DNA of 64,000 bases. Origin: Puniceicoccaceae bacterium (GTDB taxonomy: Bacteria > Verrucomicrobiota > Verrucomicrobiia > Opitutales > Coraliomargaritaceae). A program made the position numbers and the translations under genes. Positions 1 through 11,948 of this stretch are shown piece after piece (the stretch's first letter is position 1; every line of letters begins with the position of its first letter). The stretch covers positions 55,682 to 119,681 of the forward strand of contig CACIKF010000004.1 of NCBI GenBank assembly GCA_902587165.1. The letters are read 5' to 3'. Under the pieces are notes generated by a model that was not told the origin of the DNA, searched no databases, and saw only the letters and a list, made by a program, of their open reading frames with translations.

Positions 1-1682
1 TGAGTCCAGGTTCCGTTCTTGTGTTTTTCTAAGACTTCATAAGAGAGCTCCATCGCACGAGCACGATCGTCCTCGTCGTATTCCCAAAAATCTTCAATCG
101 CTTTGTTGTATGCGAACTCGGGGCCATCAACTTTATATTCGCTGCGCAAGCCTCTGAGTTGCCCCTTCAGCTCGGCTACGACCGATGCGTATTCAGGATT
201 ATCATACACATTGTTATCCTCGCCGGGATCATTCTTCAAATCGTAAAGTTCCCATGCCGGCGGAGTATCAGGGCTGACTTCACCTTGCCAACCAGTGCCG
301 TAAAACATGATTAATTTGTGGCGCTTTGTGCGGATCGCTATGTGCGCGGGATTATCGTGGTGCGCCATGTGCATGGCATAGTGATAGTAGGCGGCCTTCT
401 TCCAACTCGCTGGTTCCACGCCACTCTCGATGATGGACTTAAAACTGCGGCCCTGCATGTAATTGGGCGTCGCCACTCCGGCAAAGTCGAGCATGGTCGG
501 TGCAAAGTCGACATTCTCAACGATTGCATCGCTACGAGTCTTGGCTTCAATACACGGGGGATAGCGAACAATCAGGGGCATGCGCATAGATTGTTCGTAG
601 GCCCAGCGCTTGTCAATGTAGTCGTGCTCTCCAAGATAAAAGCCTTGGTCGCCGGTGTAGATAATCACGGTATTATTGTAGAGTCCTTCTGCTTTTAGGT
701 AAGCAATCACACGCGCGACATTGTCATCCACACCCTTCACACAGCGAAGGTATGCCTTTAGGTAGAGTTGGTATGTCTGACGCTTGATATCTGCATCGTC
801 GAGTGAATGATCCACCTGTGCAGACCATGGTGTTTTGAGATCTTCGGCATAGTTGCGACGTAGGTTACGGCGCCCGACCGACGTGCCTATATAAGGCATT
901 AACTCGTCATTGTGACCGCGTGTAGCGATTGAGCCGTTATTCTGAATATCCCACATATTCTCAGGTTCAGGGATATCCACATCGGCAAGGTGAGACTCAT
1001 AACGCGGCGCATATTCGAAGTAATCGTGTGGCGCTTTAAAATGTAGTTTCAAGAAGAAGGGTTTACTTGGATCGCGCTTATCTTGAAGCCATTCGAGCGC
1101 AGAGTCTGCGATACAATCAGTCGAGTGTCCGGTCATTTCAACTGCATCTGGCCCGAATTTTAGGGCGCGGTTTGGCTTATAAGGATTCGGGCGCTCGATT
1201 TTTCCCTTCACCCCTGACTCAAAAAAGACTGGATCAAAATAGAAGCCCTGCCCCGGCAGAACTTTGAAATAATCAAAGGTGCTTGGACGCTCTTTTAGGT
1301 GCCACTTTCCCACCACTGCTGTCTGGTAGCCAGCTTTCTTCATCTCCATCGAGAGATACTGGCGCTCGGCTGGAAGCTTTTCATTCAGCGTTAGGCAGCC
1401 GTTGATTGCACTGTATTGACCGGTCATAATACAGGCGCGACTGGGCGTGCAGATCGCATTATGTGCAAAGGCATTTTCCAGCACCACGCCCTCGGCGGCG
1501 AGTGCATCAATCGTCGGCGTCGGATTTAGCTCAGCCAAGCGCCCACCATAAGCACCCACGGCCTGTGAGGTATGGTCATCCGACATGATGAAAATGATGT
1601 TCGGTTTCGACTGGATCGTAGCCTGTAGTAGCGAAGCAACAGTTAGTGAAATTGAAAAGACTAGGGATAAGGGGGTATTCAT
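1..1682 (-). CDS. S1-family sulfatase, C-terminus beyond window edge
   Basis: Secreted formylglycine-dependent sulfatase, expected to hydrolyse sulfate esters on a polysaccharide such as fucoidan. About 560 residues are visible and the frame is still open at base 1. The N terminus (MNTPLSLVFSISLTVASLLQA) is a signal peptide. It is followed by the metal-binding SDDH segment and by the sulfatase signature CTPSR, with Cys78 the predicted formylglycine residue; the usual GKWHL segment lies further on. The ATG at 1682 is chosen because the signal peptide follows it directly. It is transcribed divergently from the next sulfatase, with 142 bp between the two starts. The substrate and S1 subfamily cannot be read from motifs alone; carriage next to fucose genes suggests sulfated fucan. 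Confidence 0.9.
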   Translation of the reverse strand, partial: MNTPLSLVFSISLTVASLLQATIQSKPNIIFIMSDDHTSQAVGAYGGRLAELNPTPTIDALAAEGVVLENAFAHNAICTPSRACIMTGQYSAINGCLTLNEKLPAERQYLSMEMKKAGYQTAVVGKWHLKERPSTFDYFKVLPGQGFYFDPVFFESGVKGKIERPNPYKPNRALKFGPDAVEMTGHSTDCIADSALEWLQDKRDPSKPFFLKLHFKAPHDYFEYAPRYESHLADVDIPEPENMWDIQNNGSIATRGHNDELMPYIGTSVGRRNLRRNYAEDLKTPWSAQVDHSLDDADIKRQTYQLYLKAYLRCVKGVDDNVARVIAYLKAEGLYNNTVIIYTGDQGFYLGEHDYIDKRWAYEQSMRMPLIVRYPPCIEAKTRSDAIVENVDFAPTMLDFAGVATPNYMQGRSFKSIIESGVEPASWKKAAYYHYAMHMAHHDNPAHIAIRTKRHKLIMFYGTGWQGEVSPDTPPAWELYDLKNDPGEDNNVYDNPEYASVVAELKGQLRGLRSEYKVDGPEFAYNKAIEDFWEYDEDDRARAMELSYEVLEKHKNGTWT

Positions 1683-1824
1683 AAATTAAACAGGCGACTA
1701 ATTCGCTCTGGGCGCTATGGTTTCAATCTTGTAGCAAAGTGAGATCTTGTTCAAGGCTATGAATGGCGTCGTGACAAGTAGGTCATCGTCGGTCAATTTC
1801 CAGTCAATCACAATAGACTCTTAA

Positions 1825-3339
1825 ATGCAGCCCTTCACCCGACTCATCCTTGCCCCCCTATTGACTGCAATTACAGCGCTCATTGCACAAGCGAAACTTC
1901 CAAACATAATTTACCTGATGTCTGACGACCAGAGTACTTACTCAATGGGCTGCTACGGTAATATCGATGTGCAAACCCCAAACCTCGATCGCCTCTCAGC
2001 CGACGGCATCACCTTTGATAATCACTATGTCAGCACCGCAATCTGTATGGCTTCACGCGCAAGCGTAATGACGGGCATGTATGAATATAAAACTGGCTGC
2101 AATTTTCAGCACGGCGACCTAACACAAGACAAATGGCTAATGTCCTACCCCGTATTACTCCGTGAAGCAGGTTATCTGACTGCTTTTGCCGGTAAGTTTG
2201 GCTTCGACATTATCGATGGTCCTGATGGCAAACGCTTACCGATGCCCGAGCACGACTTTGATCTTTGGGGCGGCGGCGAGGGCCAAACTAAATACAAAAC
2301 CATGGCCAATGACTCGATGAAGAAATATGCGGACGAATACCCGCACTCCACTCTCTCCTATGGAGCCTTTGGCAGCGACTTTATCGCCCAAGCCTCGCAA
2401 ACTGATCAGCCCTTTTGCCTATCCATCAGTTTTAAAGCACCACACAAACCAGCCACACCTGATTCACGGTTTGATGCTATCTACGCTGGAAAGACCTTCA
2501 TCAAGCCTGCCAACTACGGACGCGAAAACGGTAAACACTTCTCAAAGCAAAGCCGACAAGATCGCCAATACGAACGCTTCGAAAGCTGGGGTTATGCCGA
2601 CAGATACGATGAAGTCATGGCAATTTACCACCAACAAATTTACGCCATCGATGTCGCTGTCGGCATGATCCGCGAAGCGCTCAACTCGCATGGCATTGCC
2701 GACAATACCGTGATCATCTATACCTCCGATAACGGCTTCTTTTGCGGCTCCCACGGTTATGGATCCAAGGTTTTGCCTTACCAAGAATCCACTAAGGTTC
2801 CGCTCATCATTTACGATCCGCGCCATACAAACTCGGGTAAGCGACTGCGCTCTGACGCGCTCACTGCCAACATCGACTTCGCACCCACTATACTGAGCCT
2901 TGCTGGATTGCCCGTATCTGAGAATATAGATGGCACTGATCTGATGGCACTCTACGAAGACCCAACGGCCGATATCCATGAAACGATTGCCTTGATTAAC
3001 GTCTGGGGGCACCCCGCCACCCACGCGCTCGCCGTCGTCACGAAAGACATGAAATACATCCATTGGCCCTATGCCGCCGAAGGCTTCGAAGCCAGCGATG
3101 AACTTTACCATCTCAGTAAAGATCCCCACGAACTCGTGAACCAAGCGGATAACCCCGAATACGCCGCCGCTATAAAGCAGATGCGCCAACACTATGATGA
3201 ACAACTAGCGAATTGGACTAAAGAAGCGGTGAGCTATAATGAATACCAAAGCTACAGCACGGCCTTTGACCGCAACGTAGAGTGGGCAGATAAATCCGAT
3301 GCATTCTTAAAGGGACAATCTACGTCCAAGAAAAAGTAA
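1825..3339 (+). CDS. S1-family sulfatase
   Basis: A 504-residue secreted sulfatase. A signal peptide (residues 1-23, ending AQA) precedes [10 protein letters not shown], the N-terminal metal site. The signature reads CMASR with Cys74 as predicted formylglycine; Ala replaces the more common Pro, which S1 sulfatases tolerate. A YTSDNG segment and a following HGYGSK stretch supply the later metal and sulfate ligands. The C terminus is rich in Lys and ends KKK. It converges on the next sulfatase with only 30 bp between the stop codons, so the two are separately transcribed. It most likely acts in the periplasm or outside the cell in desulfating a marine glycan; substrate unknown. Confidence 0.92.
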   Translation: MQPFTRLILAPLLTAITALIAQAKLPNIIYLMSDDQSTYSMGCYGNIDVQTPNLDRLSADGITFDNHYVSTAICMASRASVMTGMYEYKTGCNFQHGDLTQDKWLMSYPVLLREAGYLTAFAGKFGFDIIDGPDGKRLPMPEHDFDLWGGGEGQTKYKTMANDSMKKYADEYPHSTLSYGAFGSDFIAQASQTDQPFCLSISFKAPHKPATPDSRFDAIYAGKTFIKPANYGRENGKHFSKQSRQDRQYERFESWGYADRYDEVMAIYHQQIYAIDVAVGMIREALNSHGIADNTVIIYTSDNGFFCGSHGYGSKVLPYQESTKVPLIIYDPRHTNSGKRLRSDALTANIDFAPTILSLAGLPVSENIDGTDLMALYEDPTADIHETIALINVWGHPATHALAVVTKDMKYIHWPYAAEGFEASDELYHLSKDPHELVNQADNPEYAAAIKQMRQHYDEQLANWTKEAVSYNEYQSYSTAFDRNVEWADKSDAFLKGQSTSKKK

Positions 3340-3369
3340 TATCATTAGCTAAAAAGAACCGCTGCACGA

Positions 3370-5211
3370 CTAGTTCTTTTTCTTCTGGCGGTTGTAGTTC
3401 ACTCGGTCTTGATCTTTAATCTGCGGTGGCACAGCCCCGTGGGTAGGATCATAAAGCGGAATACCCATTGCCTGGGCGGTGTTCCAGCCCTGCCTTGGCG
3501 AACGAGCGACATAGGCATAAAAGGGAGCGGTCTCTATCTCATCACTAATAAATAGTGGTGCCAAGGTAGTGATACCCGCCGCAAGTTTCACTTTGAAGGT
3601 CACTTCCTTCGCACCTTCAGGAATCGGCATGCGTGTATCAATGTCGGCAACGCGTAGTCGAGCTTCAGTGAAGTTAAAAGCTTTGCCATATTTTCCAGAA
3701 TTGATAGCGGCATCGGCTTCAACTGGCCAGCGACGCAGCGATATTTCATAGTCTCCTGCCTCAGCGACTTCTACCGCCCAATGCCCAGGTTTAGCAAACG
3801 CACCTTGCATAACATGTGGTTGATACCACGGGATATTTTCGACCAGCCAATCGTGCGAGGTCAACGTGACCACGGATACTTCATTGGATCCGATGATACT
3901 ATGGCTTGTCATGTCATGCTCGCTGGAGACATCGCTCCAGAAGTCTTCATAATCACTACGCAAGCGCTGGACGACTTCTGGATGTTGCGCAGCCACGTCC
4001 TTTGCTTGTCCGGAATCGGCAGACATATCATAGAGTTCTTTACCATCAATGAGACGCCATTGATTCGTCATCACAGCACATTTACGCCACTTTTCTGGAT
4101 ACACAATACGCTGCGATTCCACTACGAGACTGCGGTCTTTCCATGTATCGCCATCGCCGTAAATTAGGTCGCGGATACTCGTGCCGTCGAATGCAATCTT
4201 GGCTGTTTTGAGGTCACAGAGCTCAATAAAGGTCGGCAGCATATCGACATGCGCGGTTAGAGTCGGCACGCTCTTACCGGCCTCAACATTCCCCCCAGGC
4301 CAGCGCATAATCATTGGCACACGGTGGCCGCCATCATATTGGCTGCCCTTCTGCCCACGCATACCAGCTGTAAACCCACGCCCTTTATACAGGCCGCCTG
4401 CCGTGCCATTGTCGGTGGTGTAGATTAAAATTGTGTTTTCGGCCAATCCTTCGTCATCAAGCATCTGCATCAGCTTAGCCATGTTATCGTCAATGTTCGT
4501 TACCATGCCGTAGAACTCTATACGAGAGACATCCGGATTGCCCTCGTAGGGTGTGGTGTATTCCTCCGGACAATAGAACGGTCCATGTGGCGCATTCGGC
4601 ACGATGTAGGCAAAGAACGGCTTATCCTTGTTGGCTTTAATAAATTTGATGCCCTCATCAAACCAGTTGTCCGTGCAAAACCCCTCAAATTGTTTCAACT
4701 TGCCATTCACCCAATAAGTATCGTCGAAATAATCATTGCCCCAATAGTCTGGCGTTTGGCCTACACCGCCCGCGCTATGATAGACGCTGTGTTGAAAGCC
4801 GCGATCCTCGGGACGAAATGGATAAGTATCACCTAGGTGCCATTTTCCAAAGATTCCAGTAGCGTAACCATTATCGCTAAAAATATCCGCCATCGTCACT
4901 TCGCGACTGCGTAGCAAATTACGTCCCTGAACAGTGTGCCATACCCCAACGCGATTGGAGTAGCGCCCCGTCATCCAAGCCGCACGCGTTGGCGCGCAAG
5001 TTGGATCCACGTGGAAGTTGTCGAGTTGCAAACCCTGCCCACGCAGCTTATCGATATTCGGAGTTTGAATGATGCTGTTGCCATTACAACCGAGATCACC
5101 GTAGCCCTGATCGTCCGTCATCACCACAATAACATTGGGTCGTTGCGTGTCCCCGTCCACCAGAATGATTAAAACAAATAAGTTGAGTAGAATAAGCTTG
5201 AATCGATTCAT
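3370..5211 (-). CDS. Arylsulfatase-type S1 sulfatase with C-terminal extension
   Basis: A 613-residue secreted sulfatase. The open frame extends upstream to 5253, but the ATG at 5211 is preferred because it begins a clear signal peptide ([20 protein letters not shown]). The N-terminal motif [13 protein letters not shown] is typical of arylsulfatases, the signature is CAPTR with Cys72 as predicted formylglycine, and FGKWHLGD and YTTDNG follow. Residues beyond about 430 form an extra beta-rich region (starting near [14 protein letters not shown]) that looks like the C-terminal domain seen on many marine arylsulfatases. It reads away from the GH29 fucosidase, leaving a 207-bp divergent intergenic region that could hold shared control sites. 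Substrate is not determinable here. Confidence 0.92.
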   Translation of the reverse strand: MNRFKLILLNLFVLIILVDGDTQRPNVIVVMTDDQGYGDLGCNGNSIIQTPNIDKLRGQGLQLDNFHVDPTCAPTRAAWMTGRYSNRVGVWHTVQGRNLLRSREVTMADIFSDNGYATGIFGKWHLGDTYPFRPEDRGFQHSVYHSAGGVGQTPDYWGNDYFDDTYWVNGKLKQFEGFCTDNWFDEGIKFIKANKDKPFFAYIVPNAPHGPFYCPEEYTTPYEGNPDVSRIEFYGMVTNIDDNMAKLMQMLDDEGLAENTILIYTTDNGTAGGLYKGRGFTAGMRGQKGSQYDGGHRVPMIMRWPGGNVEAGKSVPTLTAHVDMLPTFIELCDLKTAKIAFDGTSIRDLIYGDGDTWKDRSLVVESQRIVYPEKWRKCAVMTNQWRLIDGKELYDMSADSGQAKDVAAQHPEVVQRLRSDYEDFWSDVSSEHDMTSHSIIGSNEVSVVTLTSHDWLVENIPWYQPHVMQGAFAKPGHWAVEVAEAGDYEISLRRWPVEADAAINSGKYGKAFNFTEARLRVADIDTRMPIPEGAKEVTFKVKLAAGITTLAPLFISDEIETAPFYAYVARSPRQGWNTAQAMGIPLYDPTHGAVPPQIKDQDRVNYNRQKKKN

Positions 5212-5418
5212 TTTGGCAGAGTTTAGGTGGTTTTCCACAAAGTGAATACACAAAACTCGATAATCTGGGTAGTAATTGTAAATTGCGTTGTATACGCCCC
5301 ATAATTACTGGCCTCATTGTCCTAGCAGATACGCCTGACACCCTATTGGTTTAAAATATCCATCAAATGGACTAAAATCAATATTTCCACATCGCTTAAA
5401 ATAAGTTAACATAAAGTT

Positions 5419-6927
5419 ATGTATTCCCCCAAAGCACTCCTCCTTGCCTTAATGATAGCCCTCTCAAACATTGGTTGCAATGCAGTTTCAGGTAGCAATG
5501 ACGTAAAATACGAAGCCACTGTAGAGTCGCTCCAGCAGTATGATTGTCCTGATTGGTTTCGAGATGCTAAATTTGGCATCTACCTCCATTGGGGTGCCTA
5601 CTCGGTCGCCGAACAAGGCGAATGGTATGCGCGTAGACTCTATGACGAGAACAGACCAGAGTATAAGCACCACGTCGAAACTTACGGACACCCATCTGAG
5701 TTTGGCTACAAAGACTTCATCCCAATGTGGACCGCGGAGAACTTCGATCCCGATGCCCTACTCGCACTATTTAAACAAGCCGGTGCCAAATATTTCACGC
5801 CTTGCGCGGTCCACCACGACAATTTCGATCTGTGGGATTCAAAATATCAAAAATGGAACTCAGTGAACATGGGGCCGAAGAAGGATCTCATCGGTATGTG
5901 GAAAGAAGCCACACATAAAGTTGGTTTACGATTTGGCGTCACCACTCACCTCTCTCGCTCTTACAGTTGGCTCAATACCGCCAATCAATCGGACACCAAA
6001 GGCCCCATGGCTGGGGTGCCTTATGATGGCGCAGCTGGCGAAGGCAAAGGTCTCTATCCAAGCAATGACGGACAAAGCACGCATCCACGCGCTCCGTTTG
6101 ATCCACCTAAAGCGTGGCGCAACAATTGGGTCAAGCGTGTGCAGCAACTTGTCGAGGACTACGAACCTGACCACCTTTACTTCGACTGTGCGGTGCCATT
6201 TCGCGGTAGCGACGAGGGTCAAGCAGGTATGGATGTGATCGCCCACTTTTACAACAATCGCCCCGAAGGCGTGATGTGTATTAAAGAACGCCCATGGCAG
6301 GGTCTGTACGCTGACGGCATCACAACACTCGACTTCGAGCGCGGCAAAGCTGCGAGCATTCTTGAAGAGCCATGGCAAACCGATGACTCCATCGGCTCTT
6401 GGGGCTACAATCCGAGCAAGCCTTACATGACTCCAGACCTTGTAGTCGATAAGCTCATCGATATTGTTTCTAAAAACGGAAATATGTTGCTCAACATTCC
6501 TATCAAAGCAGACGGCACGCTAGATGCTGAAGCGACAACATTGCTACAAGACGTCGGCAAGTGGTTTGCGGTTAATGGTGAGGCGATCTACGGAACACGT
6601 CCATGGTATATGTATGGCGAAGGAAGAAACGAGATCGGCCACCACGACCTTGAGTCCGAAATGACAGCTAAGGACTTTCGCTACACCACTAAGGGCGACG
6701 TGCTCTATGCATTCGTGCTCGATTGGCCTAGATACGGTAGGAATCCAGTAGTCTTTCCTAACCTAGTCAAAATGAATACCCGTATTTCTAAAGTCGCCTC
6801 AGTTCAGCTCCTCGGACATGCCGGTGAACTCAAATGGGAAAACCACGGAGACGGTCTGCATGTCACCTTTCCTAAGGAAAAACCATGCGACTACGCATAC
6901 GCTTTAAAGATCACTTTTAAGAAATAA
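5419..6927 (+). CDS. GH29 alpha-L-fucosidase
   Basis: Exo-acting alpha-L-fucosidase that removes terminal L-fucose from fucoidan or other fucosylated glycans. The 502-residue protein has the GH29 N-terminal block DWFRDAKFGIYLHWGAYSV, the HHDNFDLWDSK active-site block near residue 137, and YEPDHLYFD, in which Asp256 is the likely catalytic nucleophile. The C terminus is a beta-sandwich as in other GH29 enzymes. The N terminus is a signal peptide with a Cys at residue 20 (NIGC); it could be a lipoprotein but the lipobox is poor. It lies immediately upstream of the fucose permease and the fucose oxidation genes, so released fucose would be imported and degraded by its neighbours. Confidence 0.93.
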   Translation: MYSPKALLLALMIALSNIGCNAVSGSNDVKYEATVESLQQYDCPDWFRDAKFGIYLHWGAYSVAEQGEWYARRLYDENRPEYKHHVETYGHPSEFGYKDFIPMWTAENFDPDALLALFKQAGAKYFTPCAVHHDNFDLWDSKYQKWNSVNMGPKKDLIGMWKEATHKVGLRFGVTTHLSRSYSWLNTANQSDTKGPMAGVPYDGAAGEGKGLYPSNDGQSTHPRAPFDPPKAWRNNWVKRVQQLVEDYEPDHLYFDCAVPFRGSDEGQAGMDVIAHFYNNRPEGVMCIKERPWQGLYADGITTLDFERGKAASILEEPWQTDDSIGSWGYNPSKPYMTPDLVVDKLIDIVSKNGNMLLNIPIKADGTLDAEATTLLQDVGKWFAVNGEAIYGTRPWYMYGEGRNEIGHHDLESEMTAKDFRYTTKGDVLYAFVLDWPRYGRNPVVFPNLVKMNTRISKVASVQLLGHAGELKWENHGDGLHVTFPKEKPCDYAYALKITFKK

Positions 6928-7005
6928 CACCTCCACTTAACTTCACCACGCGGAGAGTTCCTATACCTAATCCCACATTATATTTACCCCAAAGTCCAAC
7001 AATAT

Positions 7006-8508
7006 ATGATTATGAACCACACTAAAAAACCAGCAATTATACCCGAGCAGTATCTGCTTTCGTTTATCCTGACCACTTGCTGTTTCTCCCTGTGGGGATT
7101 CGCCAATGACTTCACCAATCCTTTGGTCAAGGTGTTTGAGCAAGTCTTCATCATTACCACCTCACAAGCATCCTGGTTGCAGTTCGCCTTCTACACTGGC
7201 TACTTCTGTATGGCGATACCGGCGGTCATGTTCATCCGCAAGTTTTCCTACAAGTCAGCGATTATGCTCGGGCTCGCTCTCTATGCGGGCGGCGCATTGA
7301 TCACGATCCCTGCGAGTTTGACCGCACAGTTCGCGCTCTTCTGTTTGGCATCCTACGTGATCACCTACGGACTCGCCTTTCTTGAGACTGCTTGTAATCC
7401 CTATATCCTCGCGATGGGTCCAACAGAAACTGCGACTCAACGGCTCAACCTCGCACAATCCTTCAACCCAATCGGTTCACTCACAGGAATGACTGTGGCC
7501 TCACTCATCTTGGCTCCCAGCCTCGAAGTGACCAAACTTCGCTCGCAAATCGAAGAGCAAGCACCCGCGCAAATTCAATACCTCGTAACTGGCGCAGAGA
7601 CACTACCAGAGGGCGCAGTGATCGATGATGGCGGCGAAACTGCCACCCTAAAAGATGGTGAATCCGTCACTATTTATAGCGATGGAATCCCTGACTTCAA
7701 AACTGTATCCGGTGCACTCGGAGGAGCAGTACCCAACGTAATGAAAGTAATGCGCGCCAACGAGCCTGACACCTTTAATACGCTACAAGAGACTGACCTA
7801 GCGAACGTGCGTGGTCCCTACATGGTAATCGCTGTCGTAGTATCCACTTTTTTTCTTATCTTCGCATTCACCAAGATGCCAAGCTTTAAACAGGAGCAAA
7901 AAGATGCGCCGTTCCTCGAAATTACTAAACGCCTATTTAGCCGCCCACGATTCGTTGAAGGCGTATTTGCCCAGCTCTTTTATGTCGGCGCTCAAATCAT
8001 GTGTTGGACTTTCATCATCCATTACGGGATGGAGCAAGTCGGTCTGAGTCTCTCCGAGGCTCAAGGTTACAACATTGTAGCGATGGTAATTTTCCTAAGC
8101 AGTCGCTTTATTTGCACATTCCTTATGCGTTATCTACGCCCGAGTATCATGCTGTTAATGTTCGCAATCGGTGGCTTCGGCTTCACTCTTGGAGCGATCT
8201 ACCTACCAGGCGAATCAGGTTTGATCTCACTGGTGATGATATCCGCATGTATGTCACTCATGTTTCCTACCATTTACGGTATCGCACTGAACGGCTTAAA
8301 GCTTGAAGAAGCCAAGCTAGGCTCAGCCTTCCTCATCATGTCAATTGTTGGCGGCGCAGTGCTCACTAAATTACAGGGCGGCATGATCACTGACTACGGC
8401 GTGCGCACCTCTTTCTGGTTGCCAGCGGGCTGCTTCGTCATGATCGCACTTTACGGTCTACGTTGCTATCTCGCACACGACAATAGTCTTAGCGACGCTG
8501 CCGCATAG
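7006..8508 (+). CDS. fucP: L-fucose permease, MFS FucP family
   Basis: Inner-membrane L-fucose:proton symporter of the major facilitator superfamily. The start resembles FucP (SFILTTCCFSLWGFANDFTNPLV), including the WGFANDFTN block in helix 1, and about 12 hydrophobic segments are visible. At 500 residues it is longer than E. coli FucP (about 440). The extra length is a hydrophilic stretch of about 90 residues (roughly 175-265) between the two six-helix halves. It opens the fucose catabolic operon; the mutarotase follows 32 bp later. Two Met codons sit at 7006 and 7012; the first is kept. The substrate call rests on family resemblance plus the fucosidase and mutarotase neighbours. Confidence 0.9.
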   Translation: MIMNHTKKPAIIPEQYLLSFILTTCCFSLWGFANDFTNPLVKVFEQVFIITTSQASWLQFAFYTGYFCMAIPAVMFIRKFSYKSAIMLGLALYAGGALITIPASLTAQFALFCLASYVITYGLAFLETACNPYILAMGPTETATQRLNLAQSFNPIGSLTGMTVASLILAPSLEVTKLRSQIEEQAPAQIQYLVTGAETLPEGAVIDDGGETATLKDGESVTIYSDGIPDFKTVSGALGGAVPNVMKVMRANEPDTFNTLQETDLANVRGPYMVIAVVVSTFFLIFAFTKMPSFKQEQKDAPFLEITKRLFSRPRFVEGVFAQLFYVGAQIMCWTFIIHYGMEQVGLSLSEAQGYNIVAMVIFLSSRFICTFLMRYLRPSIMLLMFAIGGFGFTLGAIYLPGESGLISLVMISACMSLMFPTIYGIALNGLKLEEAKLGSAFLIMSIVGGAVLTKLQGGMITDYGVRTSFWLPAGCFVMIALYGLRCYLAHDNSLSDAAA

Positions 8509-8540
8509 TCACCTATGCTAGTTACTAACAACACACTATT

Positions 8541-8972
8541 ATGTTAAAAGGTATACACCCAGCAATCGGTCCAGAACTTCTGAAAGTTCTAGCAGAAATG
8601 GGCCATGGCGACGAAATCGTTCTCGCTGATGCTCACTTTCCTGGACACTCGTTCAACGATCGAGTGCTGCGTGCCGATGGCGTCGAGATCACGACCTTAT
8701 TGGATGGAATCTTGCCATTATTCGAATTGGACAGCTACGACGACCCGCTTGTTATGATGCAGGCTGTTAAAGGCGATTCACTCGACCCCTCCGTCGAATC
8801 CTCCTATCGTGATGAAATCCAAAAGCACGTATCCGATGCACCCGAGGTGATACGCATCGGACGTTTCGAGTTCTATGATCGTGCCGAAAAAGCTGCTGCC
8901 GTAGTGATGACAGGAGAGACTGCTAAATATGGTAACATCATCCTAAAAAAGGGGGTCACGCCTTCTGCTTAA
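8541..8972 (+). CDS. fucU: L-fucose mutarotase
   Basis: Interconverts alpha- and beta-L-fucopyranose so that the anomer used by the next enzyme is available. The 143-residue protein is full length for the RbsD/FucU family and begins [25 protein letters not shown], of which the IHP and GHGDE segments are family hallmarks; DAHFPGHS follows, carrying the conserved His. The C-terminal RFEFYDRA(E/K) region and the ETAKYGN segment also fit FucU. It lies between the permease and a fucose dehydrogenase candidate and is followed by a hairpin with a T-tract, so part of the transcripts may end here. Confidence 0.94.
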   Translation: MLKGIHPAIGPELLKVLAEMGHGDEIVLADAHFPGHSFNDRVLRADGVEITTLLDGILPLFELDSYDDPLVMMQAVKGDSLDPSVESSYRDEIQKHVSDAPEVIRIGRFEFYDRAEKAAAVVMTGETAKYGNIILKKGVTPSA

Positions 8973-8997
8973 TTAATTCTGAGCATCCTCATTTACA

Positions 8998-9029
8998 ACG
9001 CGCACTGTCCTTAACGGTGCGCGTTTTTT
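8998..9029 (+). terminator. Intrinsic terminator after fucU
   Basis: An 8-bp perfect stem (ACGCGCAC at 8998-9005 with GTGCGCGT at 9017-9024), an 11-nt loop and five further T residues form a classical rho-independent terminator. It lies inside the fucose gene run, between fucU and the aldo/keto reductase, so it may separate a permease/mutarotase transcript from the catabolic one or cause partial readthrough. Confidence 0.8.
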
Positions 9030-9045
9030 AGCCATCACTCACCAT

Positions 9046-10053
9046 ATGCCACTCGAACTACCAAAAATCATTTTCGGCTCCAGCGCATTGGGCAACCTCT
9101 ATGGCATCGTGCCCGATGAGACGAAGCTAAGGATTGTTGAAAATTGGATCCAACACCAGCCCAAACCCGTCATCGACTCGGCAGGTAAATATGGCGCTGG
9201 ACTTGCACTTGAAAACATCGGTCGCTGCCTGAAGGAACTGAATGTGGATCCTGCGGACGTATTGATCAGCAATAAGCTAGGTTGGAAGCGTATACCCCTC
9301 ACCACTGAAGAACCCACTTTTGAGAAAGGTGCATGGTTCGGTATGGAGCATGACGCTGAGCAATGCATCAGCTACGAAGGCATACTGGAATGTTACCATC
9401 AAGGCAACGAGCTTCTAAGCGACTACAATGCTCAGCTCCTCTCCGTCCACGATCCAGACGAATATCTTAACGCCGCCACAACCGAAACCGACAAAGCGAG
9501 GCGCTATCAAGACATTTTAGATGCCTACCGGGCACTTGCCGAGCTGCGCGAATCTGGTAAAGCGCTCGGCATCGGAGTCGGCTCCAAAGACTTGAAGATC
9601 ATCCAACGTCTGCATGGCGATGGCGTCAAATTCGACTGGGTAATGCTCGCTAACAGCTTTACTATTCTCACCCATCCAGCGGAAGTCATGGACTTTATTG
9701 CCACACTGCATGCGGAAGGCATCACGATTATCAACTCCGCAGTGTTCAACGCAGGCTTCCTGGTCGGCGGTAAATATTTCGACTACGAAGTGGTGACACT
9801 CCATAGCCACCCTGAACTCTTTGAATGGCGTGAACGCTTTAACGAGCAGTGCGCCTTACACAAGGTCTCGCCAGCGCTGGCTTGCTGCCAGTTTGCACTC
9901 TCACCTCCAGGCGTTGCAGCACTCTCGCTCAATACAAGCAAGCCAGAGCGCGTGGAAGATAATGTGGCGCTTGTGAATGATCTTGTGCCTGGCACCTTCT
10001 GGGAAGCCCTGAAGGCAAACAAACTCCTCAGCGCTAGCTACAAATTCCACTAA
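9046..10053 (+). CDS. Aldo/keto reductase, probable L-fucose 1-dehydrogenase
   Basis: Predicted to oxidise L-fucose to L-fuconolactone with NAD(P)+, the first step of the nonphosphorylating fucose route. The 335-residue protein is an aldo/keto reductase barrel: the catalytic tetrad can be read as Asp44 and Tyr49 (IDSAGKYG), Lys77 (SNKLGWK) and His135 (SVHDPDEY). Length and the opening [11 protein letters not shown] resemble D-threo-aldose (L-fucose) dehydrogenases. It begins 73 bp after fucU, behind a terminator hairpin, and ends 4 bp before the lactonase, so the two are surely cotranscribed. The fucose specificity is inferred from the adjacent lactonase and permease; other aldoses are possible. 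Confidence 0.85.
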   Translation: MPLELPKIIFGSSALGNLYGIVPDETKLRIVENWIQHQPKPVIDSAGKYGAGLALENIGRCLKELNVDPADVLISNKLGWKRIPLTTEEPTFEKGAWFGMEHDAEQCISYEGILECYHQGNELLSDYNAQLLSVHDPDEYLNAATTETDKARRYQDILDAYRALAELRESGKALGIGVGSKDLKIIQRLHGDGVKFDWVMLANSFTILTHPAEVMDFIATLHAEGITIINSAVFNAGFLVGGKYFDYEVVTLHSHPELFEWRERFNEQCALHKVSPALACCQFALSPPGVAALSLNTSKPERVEDNVALVNDLVPGTFWEALKANKLLSASYKFH

Positions 10054-10057
10054 GAAT

Positions 10058-10882
10058 ATGGCTATTGATTCACACCATCATTTTTGGAACTATGATCCCG
10101 TCGAATTCGACTGGATCGACGATAGCATGCGCACGATTCGGCGCAGTTTTCTTCCAAAGGATTTGCAAGCCGAGATCGGTCAAGTCGGCATCGATGGTGT
10201 GATCAGTGTGCAAGCACGCCAGATACTGGAAGAGACAGACTTTTTACTCGAACAAGCCAACGCGAACGACTTCATCAAAGGTGTAGTCGGCTGGGTGCCA
10301 CTCGCAGACGCAAATATCACTGAAGTGCTCGATCGCTATAAGAGCGCAGACAAGCTCAAAGCCGTGCGTCACGTCGTGCAAGGAGAGCCCGATGGCTTCC
10401 TCGACGGCGAAGCATTTAATCGCGGCATTCAAGCACTCCAAGCGCACGGCCTAGTTTATGACGTGCTGATCTTCGAACGTCAGCTCGAAGAGGCTATCCG
10501 TTTTATCGATCGCCATCCAAACCTAGTCTTCGTTCTTGATCACATTGCCAAGCCACAAATTAAGATCGACCAACTTGATCCATGGCAGACAAACATCCGC
10601 GAACTCGCCAAGCGGGAGAACGTGACTTGTAAACTATCTGGCATGGTGACTGAAGCGGATTTTGAGAATTGGACAGAAAAGCAGCTTCGCCCCTACCTCG
10701 ACACCGTGCTGGCAACATTCGGGCCCGAACGTCTCATGTTTGGATCGGACTGGCCTGTCTGCCTGGTTGCTTCTGCTTATAAGCGCTGGCACGATTTAAT
10801 CCGCGAATACATCCAGCCACTTTCAAGCGACGAACAAGCAGCGATCATGGGCGACACGGCCATGCGTGCTTACAAACTTTAA
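10058..10882 (+). CDS. Amidohydrolase-2 family L-fuconolactonase
   Basis: Metal-dependent hydrolase predicted to open L-fuconolactone to L-fuconate. The 274-residue protein starts with [11 protein letters not shown] (metal ligands His6 and His8, characteristic of the COG3618 lactonases), carries FVLDHIAKP in the middle and ends with [11 protein letters not shown], whose Asp is the typical catalytic residue. It follows the dehydrogenase by 4 bp and precedes the zinc dehydrogenase by 12 bp, placing it in a tight operon. Related enzymes act on other sugar lactones such as rhamnonolactone or galactonolactone; context favours fuconolactone. Confidence 0.9.
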   Translation: MAIDSHHHFWNYDPVEFDWIDDSMRTIRRSFLPKDLQAEIGQVGIDGVISVQARQILEETDFLLEQANANDFIKGVVGWVPLADANITEVLDRYKSADKLKAVRHVVQGEPDGFLDGEAFNRGIQALQAHGLVYDVLIFERQLEEAIRFIDRHPNLVFVLDHIAKPQIKIDQLDPWQTNIRELAKRENVTCKLSGMVTEADFENWTEKQLRPYLDTVLATFGPERLMFGSDWPVCLVASAYKRWHDLIREYIQPLSSDEQAAIMGDTAMRAYKL

Positions 10883-10894
10883 TTCTATTTACCT

Positions 10895-11917
<1,023 letters not shown>

Positions 11918-11948
11918 TTTCTGAATTTATCAATTACCCCACATACAA

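Noticed and set aside
2542..3204. 220-residue minus-strand open frame
   Set aside because: It lies antisense inside the sulfatase at 1825-3339, has no recognisable motif, and the plus strand has the full sulfatase signature.
5926..6378. 150-residue minus-strand open frame
   Set aside because: Antisense within the GH29 fucosidase; composition is the mirror of that gene's codon pattern.
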